Shown in pieces: positions 57,152 through 64,000 of a DNA stretch of 64,000 nt. Every line of letters begins with the position of its first letter. Position 1 is the stretch's first letter. The notes beneath the pieces were generated by a model, which worked only from the letters and a program-made list of their open reading frames with translations, ran no database searches and was not told where the DNA came from. This DNA is from Euglena gracilis (Eukaryota; Euglenida; Euglenophyceae; Euglenales): NCBI GenBank assembly GCA_039621445.1, contig CP154957.1:41504011-41568010 (forward strand), in the 5' to 3' direction. Both the position numbers and the translations under genes were made by a program.

Positions 57152-60100
57152 TTATCCCTTGGGGGTGGAGGTTGAACCCAAACCCTGGGGTTTTGTTCCT
57201 CCAAGTGGTTCTGACTTCCTATCCCCCGGTCGTGTGCACCGTCCACCCGCGTCCCCGGACCCCGTGGTAGCACCACCCCGTGTGGTGACTCCACGAATGT
57301 ATGTGTTGGCTGTGGTTGGTTGGTCCACCAACCGTAGCCACATACATTCGGCTTCCTCCATTTTTTCAGTTTGAATGATTTCCCTCATTTCCTCGGTGTC
57401 AAGGGCTGACCCATGCCTTGAAATATCCTTCAAGGCTTGGGAGGCCGGGTAAGCCCATCTTGACAATAAATCGGCTATGGTATTCTCCCGCCCCGGGATA
57501 TACCCAACCGACAGGTCAAATTTTGATAAAATCTGATGCCACCTAGCCCTTCTCCCAATGGGACCACTTGGTGTGTCTAGAACCTCCCTGGCCCAAGATT
57601 CTAGAGCCTTGTGGTCCGTGAGAACCAGGACAGGCTGCAGCCCAATCCATGATTCCCACTTTTGTAAGGCTAGGATTATGGCATAAGTCTCCTGTTCCCT
57701 AGGTACCCAGTTTCTTTGGCTGCCCGTTAGCTTCCTACTCATGAAGGCGACAGGCACAGTACGCTTGGCCCGTACGTCTTCAGGAGTAGGAGCCCTATCC
57801 TCCCCAACCAATTGTTCAAGGGTGGCACCAACCGCATACTGGCTGGCATCCACTCTTAAAACAAATGGTTTGTCTGGCTTAACGTGTTGCAAAATTAATT
57901 CACTGCACAACAGTGATTTAATTTTTTCAAATGCCTCAATGTCGGATGGTTCCCAAGAAATTCTCTTCTTGGAACCCTTCTTGCCGTCCACTCGAGAAAC
58001 TTTGAGCTTATCTTGAAGGCAAGCGACAATGTGGGCGTAATCCTTCACATAGGAGCTGTAATAATTTGTGAACCCCAGAAAAGCACGTAGACCCGTGATT
58101 GTTTGGGGTAGCTCCCATTTTTCAATGGCCATTAGCTTTCCAGGGGATGGTTTTCTCACCCCACCACCCAGAACATGGCCACAAAACTCAACTTCTTTTA
58201 CGAAAAGACGGCATTTTCTTTTGTCGGCTACAAATCTGTCCTTTCGTAAAACTTCAAGGACTCTTCGCAAATCCTTATCATGTGCTGCGAGTAAATCCTC
58301 ACCAGGACCCACTCGAGTTCCGATCAAAATGTCGTCGATGTAAGGATCAGCCACGTCCCCCACCGGGAAGAGGCGATCCTCCATCATTTGCTGAAACTGC
58401 TGGCTTGCGTTTGTTAGACCCATCACATTAACCCTCCACTGAAAAAGACCGAGGGGGGTACTACAACATGTGATGGGCCGGCTTTCCGGGTCCAACGGCT
58501 GTTGGTGGAAAGCCTGCCGTAAATCCAAGATGGAAAACATCATGTTTCCACCTTGTTTTACCAGGAGGTCTTCAATTACGGGAAGGGGGTAGGACACACG
58601 CCTAGTTTGACTGTTAGGCCCCCGCATGTCTACCACTCCCCTCCATTCGCCTCCTTTTTTCGGCACCACAAATGTTACGGACAGCCATTCCGAAACTGTT
58701 CCCTTGGGTAATCGCTCAACAAATTTCCGGTCCCACCATTCCTGGGTGACCTTTTTGTGAGCTTCAAATCTTTCGCCGTGTAAGACAAAGGGTTTTTGCC
58801 TTGTGGGTACAGCCCCCTCCTTCAGAGGAATCTGGGCGTACCCATAAGGTCCCCGAACGGGAGGGTCGGGGGGTACCTCCGTACCCAACACCTCCCCTTC
58901 AAAATCCTGAAAAATTTTATCCCGAAATGCTACCACCCTGGGGTCCTCCTTCTCACCCGAGTCGCGAGCCTGGATTATGGCATTCACTGCCTTGTCCTCG
59001 GCTGGCGATTCGGTGAAATGCCTGGCTATGGTATGCAATTCCTTCTTGCCAAGGAATTTTGGTTGCATATCAAAGCCTTGCAAGGGTAGGTGCAAATTCA
59101 TTTTTTGCAGGTCCAACCACACTTTTTCATTTTCAAGGGACTCCGTGGTTGGTGCGTTTTCAGGGGATTCTCCGAAGTCAGAAACCACAACCCCAATTCT
59201 TTTTGGTGAATTGTGTTTTTTCTTCCCCTTATGGGATTTCCTTTTCTGATTTCTTGTATCCCACCCGTACAAGAAAGTCAGATTAGGGTTGTCAAAAACC
59301 AAAGCCTTATGGTGTGGGAACACACCCAAACCATGTTCGGCTAACCATGGAAATGATAATATAGCATCTACCTCAATATCCGCGAGGTAGAATTCCCCTT
59401 CGAGGTACAAGGCCTGGGTGCCCCCCTGCCCCGTACCCCTGCGTTGAAAACCCAACTCCAACTTAATACACCGGTCGCCCCCCAAAACACATTGGCCATT
59501 GGCAGCCACCAGCCGAATAGGCATTCGTGGTGACCTGGCCAAATGTTTTGGAACGATGGACCTTTTGACCAGGTTCACCTGGGCTCCCGTGTCCACCAAA
59601 ATTCTGAGCTGCCTGGCATCTCCGTTAGGGAGATACGTCTGTGATAGCAGCAAGAGTTGCAGCTCGTTTTCAATGGGCAACACCTGATTAACCTTCAAGG
59701 TGTTGGCCAAATGACAACAACGGTCTGGAATTTCCCATTCCTCAAAATCCTGGGAATTTTGGGAAATTTCTTTGGGCTGGTCCCCCAGAATATCCCCAGC
59801 ACTTAGGAGATAATCAATCACCAGGGGGGGTATCCTTCCTTTTTGTCGGGGGGTAAACTTCATTTTTCTGCCCCCCAACAATTCACGGTGCCGGAACTGC
59901 CCATTGTCCCCCATCACCAGGTTAGGACACGATTCGCCATCACACAACACGGACCGTAATTGTGAAATGGCTGGGCAGCACCAGAAACGTGTGGGCTTTT
60001 TATAACCCCAATCCGAAAACTGACAATAATCAATGTCAATATAGGGCAGGTTTTTCACCACCTCCCTATTTCGCAAGAGACCAGTGCGGGGGTTCTCCAA

Positions 60101-60556
60101 CCACCACAACTTGGGCTGAAAATAATTTATAATTTCCAGGGCTTTCTCCACCAGGGCATCCGCCTGGGAGAAATCCCTCGGCCTGGGGTTATAGGCTGTG
60201 GAATAAATATTACAGGGGGGACTAGCGGCAATAACCTCAAAAAATCCAACCGGGTATCGCCTGTAGTCCCAGGTCAAAATGTCTGTGTGGGGGTGGAAGT
60301 CCGTCCAAGGAGCATTTTCAATTGACAAAACTTCATACCCCCGTTCTGCCAACCGCTTCCCCACCGAACCTGTGCCAGCGAATAAATCTAATGCCTGAGG
60401 TCGCTGAGCTGATGGTAGGGGGTTGGGCTGTGGCAGATTTGAATGCAAAACGGGAACCCTTGAACATTTTCCTTCCCTCCAGGAGTATCGGGTCCGATTC
60501 AAAGATCTGGGGGGCTGATCCAAAGAATGTTTTTCACCACACCCTGAATCAGCCAT
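57152..60556 (-). CDS. pol: DNA methyltransferase, protease, reverse transcriptase, RNase H
   Basis: A 1134-aa polyprotein part. Cytosine-C5 methyltransferase at about 54-252; aspartic protease around LVDTGAQVNLV (Asp322); reverse transcriptase from about 570, with SILDLRQAF (Asp678) and YIDDILIG (739-742); RNase H with VDASQYAVG, REQETYAI, LTDHKAL and NTIADLLSRW, supplying its acidic residues. Order gag-MTase-PR-RT-RH-INT is Ty3/gypsy apart from the added methyltransferase. The ATG at 60556 is internal to a frame that continues upstream without stop to the gag TAG at 60671, so translation may come by readthrough rather than from this ATG. No frameshift or missing catalytic residue was seen. 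Confidence 0.93.
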   Translation of the reverse strand: MADSGCGEKHSLDQPPRSLNRTRYSWREGKCSRVPVLHSNLPQPNPLPSAQRPQALDLFAGTGSVGKRLAERGYEVLSIENAPWTDFHPHTDILTWDYRRYPVGFFEVIAASPPCNIYSTAYNPRPRDFSQADALVEKALEIINYFQPKLWWLENPRTGLLRNREVVKNLPYIDIDYCQFSDWGYKKPTRFWCCPAISQLRSVLCDGESCPNLVMGDNGQFRHRELLGGRKMKFTPRQKGRIPPLVIDYLLSAGDILGDQPKEISQNSQDFEEWEIPDRCCHLANTLKVNQVLPIENELQLLLLSQTYLPNGDARQLRILVDTGAQVNLVKRSIVPKHLARSPRMPIRLVAANGQCVLGGDRCIKLELGFQRRGTGQGGTQALYLEGEFYLADIEVDAILSFPWLAEHGLGVFPHHKALVFDNPNLTFLYGWDTRNQKRKSHKGKKKHNSPKRIGVVVSDFGESPENAPTTESLENEKVWLDLQKMNLHLPLQGFDMQPKFLGKKELHTIARHFTESPAEDKAVNAIIQARDSGEKEDPRVVAFRDKIFQDFEGEVLGTEVPPDPPVRGPYGYAQIPLKEGAVPTRQKPFVLHGERFEAHKKVTQEWWDRKFVERLPKGTVSEWLSVTFVVPKKGGEWRGVVDMRGPNSQTRRVSYPLPVIEDLLVKQGGNMMFSILDLRQAFHQQPLDPESRPITCCSTPLGLFQWRVNVMGLTNASQQFQQMMEDRLFPVGDVADPYIDDILIGTRVGPGEDLLAAHDKDLRRVLEVLRKDRFVADKRKCRLFVKEVEFCGHVLGGGVRKPSPGKLMAIEKWELPQTITGLRAFLGFTNYYSSYVKDYAHIVACLQDKLKVSRVDGKKGSKKRISWEPSDIEAFEKIKSLLCSELILQHVKPDKPFVLRVDASQYAVGATLEQLVGEDRAPTPEDVRAKRTVPVAFMSRKLTGSQRNWVPREQETYAIILALQKWESWIGLQPVLVLTDHKALESWAREVLDTPSGPIGRRARWHQILSKFDLSVGYIPGRENTIADLLSRWAYPASQALKDISRHGSALDTEEMREIIQTEKMEEAECMWLRLVDQPTTANTYIRGVTTRGGATTGSGDAGGRCTRPGDRKSEPLGGTKPQGLGSTSTPKG
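59801..60397 (-). other. cytosine-C5 DNA methyltransferase domain inside pol
   Basis: Motif I LDLFAGTGSVGKRL (SAM binding, residues 56-69 of pol); acidic end of strand 2 in LSIENAP; motif IV ASPPCN with the nucleophile Cys115; motif VI WWLENPRTG with Glu154; motif VIII-like KKPTRFW; closing RIPPLVIDYLL resembling the family's last helix. About 200 residues is short for a C5 methyltransferase, which implies a small target-recognition part. SPPC in place of the usual GPPCQ and ENP in place of ENV suggest a divergent, Dcm/phage-like lineage. Target sequence unknown; activity inferred from the intact motifs. Confidence 0.88.
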
Positions 60557-60610
60557 AAAATCCTGTACAGCCCAGTTTTTTGAATCAGAAATATTTACAC
60601 CGTTTTCCTC

Positions 60611-60673
60611 ACAGGGGGGAGAGACACGGCCATGGGCAGCCCCCCCCTTCTCAAACTGCCCCTGGCCCCCCTA
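60611..60673 (-). promoter_or_regulatory. gag stop UAG with predicted pseudoknot: candidate readthrough signal
   Basis: Gag ends CAA-TAG at 60671-60673 and the same frame is open on into pol. Three nt after the TAG, GGCCAGGGGCAG (60667-60656) can pair with CTGCCCATGGCC (60639-60628): 11 pairs, one mismatch. The 16-nt loop ends in G8, which can pair with C6 at 60619-60614, giving an H-type pseudoknot. Gammaretroviruses use a UAG plus a pseudoknot in the same place for gag-pol readthrough; here this is inference. Confidence 0.6.
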
Positions 60674-63600
60674 TTGGGCCCCAGGGGGAGAAGAGGTGGG
60701 CCCACCCCCCTTTGACCATGCACCCCCCTTGCCTGAGGAATTTCGCTGAGTGGCTGGCTGCCCTTTACCCTTGGGCTGCCCCTTGCCTTTTCCATTATTT
60801 TGACAAAATTCCTTAGATTTAGCAAGGGCCTCACTCAGCGGTTTATCACACTCATAAAAATAATGTCCACCCTCCCCACAGTTGAAGCATGGGTATGGCG
60901 ACCTGCCCCGACCCGATGCCTGTGGGGTCCAGGTCTGCCCCCCCTTGCCTTGCCGGGCTGGGGGTGCTGGACTTTGGGTTCGCGACCATGAAGCTGCACC
61001 TGGCCGCGAAGACGAAGAAGGGGACCTGCCCCGCTGGGCTGGCTGGGCTGGCCCCTTATCTCCCTTTGGAGCTGGCTGTGGGGCAGATTTTGAGGTGTGA
61101 CCCTGCCCCCCGGCCGCTGGTGCTGAAACGGATGTTGGGGACACCGGGGGGGTCTGGCCTTTTTCCAACACCTGTATTTTCCCCGAGCCTTTTGTTGTCG
61201 ATTTGCTGAATAATCTGGGAAAATGGTGCTGATTCAAAGCCAAATCCTGCTTCTCCCGAAGAGCCAACCTGCCCTCGGCAAAAGCAAACATTTCCTCAAC
61301 GGTCATTAGTTGTTCCACCAATTCGGTGTTGAGGAAATTTTCCATTCCCTGCAATTTCCTTCCATTTACGGCTGTTAATTTCAGTGCCTCCTCCGAAGAA
61401 CTGAAATAAATAAGGCAAATGGCACCAGGGTTTTTGATAACCACTTTCCGTGGATCAATCCCCCCAGTGATCTGGCTCACACTCCTTTTAATCCCATCCA
61501 CCGTGGGATTTGGTATCCCTGTGAGCCTGACAATGGGTTGTTTACGGGCTCGGTTATCCTCCTCTTCTATGCAAAACTTGCTTAAAAAAGGAGGAATTCT
61601 TTCCAAAAATAATCTCCGAGCCTCCCCGGCTGTGGCATCCTTTACATGGTGCCAGGCACTGCAAAATTTAATCCAAAATTCTTGCAGATCAGCCCGGGTA
61701 ATTTTTCCTTCGTTTACCATAGTTACCTCCTGCCATATTTTCCGAGCCGTCAGCCCCTTACTCGAGGCATAACGGTTCTGGAATTGGGCTAATATGGTGG
61801 GGTAACTTAATTTAGCTCCATTCAACCGATAGAGCCTGATTTCCTCCCTTAATCTGGGTCCTAAACATGCCTCAAAAACCTGCAGCTTTTGCAAATCAGA
61901 ATACGGTTTCCCTGATGTCAACCTATCCCAGTAAAGATTCCAATCTACTTCAAAATCTTGCCAGGAAATGCTGCCCGATTCATCAAAATAGGGCTTAGCA
62001 CCTCCCTGCAAGATTTCAAAAGCTACTGGGTCACCGATAAAAGGAAAACCCAACCCGTGTCCTGGGTTGGCTGCAGCCCCCCCTGTCCCGATAGGCCTAA
62101 TCGAGAAAGCAGGGGCTGCAGAAACATGTGGGGGGACACACAATGACACAGAAGAAACCACTGCCGTATCTTGTGTGTCCTCCAAAACAAATCCCCCCTC
62201 AATAACTAAGGGAGGGGAAATGTTTGAACTTGCAGATTTATTTTGAGAAATAATCTGATCTGAAAATGCTGGGTCAGCACTGGGCACCGTGCTGGCCAGT
62301 GAGCTGGAAGGCTGCCCCAGGGGCTGCTGCTGTCCAGCCGACGGCAGGCCCAGCCCCCTTGGCAGCCCGTGAGCAGGCTGCGACTGGCCTGCTGGCTGGC
62401 CAGACTGCTGGGCTAGCTGGACGACGGGCTGCTGGGCCAGCTGCTGCCCAGGCTGTGGCAGCTCCACTGGGTGTAGGGGCTGCTGGCTGCCCTGCCGCAG
62501 CCACCACATGTCAGAAATTTTCTGCAAAACTCCTCTCGATTCTGCAGTTGGGTGTACGGGTCCATTTTTTTGTAAATCCTGCAACACTTTCTGCAACTCG
62601 AAAGTGTTCGCCCCAACTTTTGCAAGTCCCTGCCTTAATTCCTCCACCAGCCCACCAAATTTCTTCTCCTGGGAAGAAATCTGTTGATAAACACTCTGAA
62701 AGTTCTGCTGACAATCCGTCAACAGTTTTTGCATTTCTGAGTGTCGTTTCCCTACTTCATCTGAAATATTCTGGTGCAGTTTCTGAATACCCCCACCAAA
62801 ACCATGGAGGGCCGTATTCATTGCTGAATTTTGCTCACCCAGCTGGCGAACATAATCAGCGAACTGCTGGAGCTGCTGAGCCTGGCCCTGTACCGTACTA
62901 CGCAGCGATACCAGGTCAGCCTGAACTTCAACGATTTTGGCAGCGACAACGGCCAGCTCCTGGAGAGTTTCTGCCTCCCCCCCCTGAGCTGGCTGGGCGG
63001 CTTTAAAATTCTCAGCAAACCGCTGAAAATTTTCAAGCACGAGATCCTTAATCGGTAAGGCAGCCACCTGATTTTGCACCTGCTTAAAAATTTCCTGTGG
63101 CAGGCTGTCCAAAATTCGTAAAAATTCCTGCCTCAGGGCCAAAAACTGATCACGGCTCGAAGAAAACTGCTGGGCCAGTTTTTCCTCAAAATTTTTTTCC
63201 TGCCCGACAAAAAGTTCAAGTGCCTGTGCGTCAATTTTTTGCACAGAAATTTGCACCTGGGCCTCACATTTTTTCTCAAAAAGTTCAAAAATATGGAGGC
63301 AGTCAGCCCTGGCCGTTTCTTCGATTCGTGCAGCCATGTGCTCCATCAGGTGGATGTCGACTGCGGGGGGTTGTTGCTGCTGCTGCTGCTGCAGAACCCA
63401 CTCTTTGTTGGCTTTTTCCAAAGCCAAAACCCGAAAAGTCAGGTGCTGCACAGTCCACTGGAGGTCTCTGTTACTTTGTAAAAATTGCCCCCAGGGGTCT
63501 TCAAATCCCTGATTTTGTGAACCCCCCCTGGGGGTGGCTTCAGAACTTTCATAGGCTGGGGGTTGGACCTCCTCCTCACCCCCCTCGATGAAAATATGAG

Positions 63601-64000
63601 GAGGCTGGGGGGCTGCAGCAGCTGCTGGCTGACCGTGATCAACCTCACGGTGCAGCCGTTTTTGCTGAACTTCATCACTGCCTGGTGATGAAGCTGGTGT
63701 TCGGGGTCGCCGAGTAGAAGTGGAACTGGGCTGGTCCTTCGGGTTTTCCTCTGCCCCCTCCACTTCTGCTCTGACCCGTTCGCTGCTGTCCCAGTTATTA
63801 TTATTGTTTAAGCCCAGCACATGGCCCTGTGCTTGCTTTTCAAAGAAAACTGGGCTGAGGTTATCACCCCCCTGCCCTGCCGAGGCACTTCCCGTTTCCT
63901 TCGCCAGCCCATCTACCTGGGATGGTTGGGAAAACTGCAAAAGTGCCACCGGCTCTTGGGCTGGTGTTGAAGAAACTGGTTGAGCTGGAGGCAAAGGCAA
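60671..64000 (-). CDS. retrotransposon Gag (5' end outside window)
   Basis: At least 1109 aa, entering from the right edge without a visible start. Residues 1 to about 640 are low-complexity: Pro/Ser-rich, poly-Gln, then long amphipathic helices with heptad-like Leu/Phe/Gln spacing, probably coiled coil, then a Gln/Pro/Gly-rich linker. About 650-815 is a helical capsid-like region (DFEVDWNLYWDRL, LQKLQVFEACLG, FLERIPPFL). About 820-885 looks like an RNA-recognition-motif fold. Near 1036-1052 is a CCHC zinc knuckle (CFNCGEGGHYFYEC), which binds RNA. The tail is basic and Gly/Gln-rich. This is very large for a Ty3/gypsy Gag. The frame ends in TAG and continues into pol. Confidence 0.9.
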   Translation of the reverse strand: MPLPPAQPVSSTPAQEPVALLQFSQPSQVDGLAKETGSASAGQGGDNLSPVFFEKQAQGHVLGLNNNNNWDSSERVRAEVEGAEENPKDQPSSTSTRRPRTPASSPGSDEVQQKRLHREVDHGQPAAAAAPQPPHIFIEGGEEEVQPPAYESSEATPRGGSQNQGFEDPWGQFLQSNRDLQWTVQHLTFRVLALEKANKEWVLQQQQQQQPPAVDIHLMEHMAARIEETARADCLHIFELFEKKCEAQVQISVQKIDAQALELFVGQEKNFEEKLAQQFSSSRDQFLALRQEFLRILDSLPQEIFKQVQNQVAALPIKDLVLENFQRFAENFKAAQPAQGGEAETLQELAVVAAKIVEVQADLVSLRSTVQGQAQQLQQFADYVRQLGEQNSAMNTALHGFGGGIQKLHQNISDEVGKRHSEMQKLLTDCQQNFQSVYQQISSQEKKFGGLVEELRQGLAKVGANTFELQKVLQDLQKNGPVHPTAESRGVLQKISDMWWLRQGSQQPLHPVELPQPGQQLAQQPVVQLAQQSGQPAGQSQPAHGLPRGLGLPSAGQQQPLGQPSSSLASTVPSADPAFSDQIISQNKSASSNISPPLVIEGGFVLEDTQDTAVVSSVSLCVPPHVSAAPAFSIRPIGTGGAAANPGHGLGFPFIGDPVAFEILQGGAKPYFDESGSISWQDFEVDWNLYWDRLTSGKPYSDLQKLQVFEACLGPRLREEIRLYRLNGAKLSYPTILAQFQNRYASSKGLTARKIWQEVTMVNEGKITRADLQEFWIKFCSAWHHVKDATAGEARRLFLERIPPFLSKFCIEEEDNRARKQPIVRLTGIPNPTVDGIKRSVSQITGGIDPRKVVIKNPGAICLIYFSSSEEALKLTAVNGRKLQGMENFLNTELVEQLMTVEEMFAFAEGRLALREKQDLALNQHHFPRLFSKSTTKGSGKIQVLEKGQTPPVSPTSVSAPAAGGQGHTSKSAPQPAPKGDKGPAQPAQRGRSPSSSSRPGAASWSRTQSPAPPARQGKGGQTWTPQASGRGRSPYPCFNCGEGGHYFYECDKPLSEALAKSKEFCQNNGKGKGQPKGKGQPATQRNSSGKGGAWSKGGGPTSSPPGAQ

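Noticed and set aside
57152-60673. Reassigned stop codons (UAG and UAA as sense) to explain the joined gag-pol-integrase frame
   Set aside because: The 520-codon pogo frame, the 1134-codon pol frame and the 1109-codon Gag contain no other in-frame UAG or UAA, so a changed code is not supported.
60671-64000. Endogenous retrovirus with envelope gene
   Set aside because: No envelope-like frame lies between integrase and the polypurine tract; the tract begins right after the integrase stop codon.

Overview
This is nuclear DNA from a eukaryote with a large, repeat-packed genome, most likely a protist or alga. The evidence is split genes, an RFC gene with a 4.9-kb intron, TTAGGG-type repeats, long (GT)n tracts and wall-to-wall transposable elements. 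No bacterial operon, rRNA or convincing tRNA is visible. One RFC intron lacks GT-AG ends, is flanked by a short direct repeat and has ends that can pair. That recalls the nonconventional introns of euglenids, which also have TTAGGG telomeres, but the species cannot be fixed from this window.

Layout. 1-15 kb: simple repeats, hairpins, two non-autonomous hAT elements with 8-bp target duplications, a pogo transposase fragment, a 330-bp GT tract, and a small inverted-repeat element carrying TTAGGG-like repeats. 15.8-21.1 kb (minus): the 5' part of a replication factor C small-subunit gene, rebuilt across three exons and interrupted by many repeats. 21-40 kb: dispersed repeat families, a 19-bp minisatellite built of palindromes, a 1.4-kb element with long palindromic ends and large foldbacks. 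40-46 kb: a nested transposon stack. Two tandem copies of a ~934-bp foldback family carry four different insertions, including a complete 2.3-kb pogo transposon with a seven-exon, 520-aa transposase that has lost two of its three catalytic aspartates. 46-52 kb: a 1.2-kb hAT element with perfect ends, A/T-tract hairpins and further repeat copies.

52-64 kb (minus): the main coding region, a Ty3/gypsy LTR retrotransposon that leaves the window at its 5' end. Its order is Gag (with zinc knuckle), cytosine-C5 DNA methyltransferase, aspartic protease, reverse transcriptase, RNase H, integrase and chromodomain, then a polypurine tract and the start of a 3' LTR. Gag, pol and integrase share one reading frame, divided only by a UAG after Gag and a UAA before integrase. 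The UAG is followed at once by a G-rich sequence that can fold as an H-type pseudoknot, suggesting stop-codon readthrough. The element thus joins a chromodomain, which reads chromatin, to a methyltransferase, which could mark DNA.

The nested insertions can be read as a relative time series because filled and empty sites of the same repeats occur side by side.
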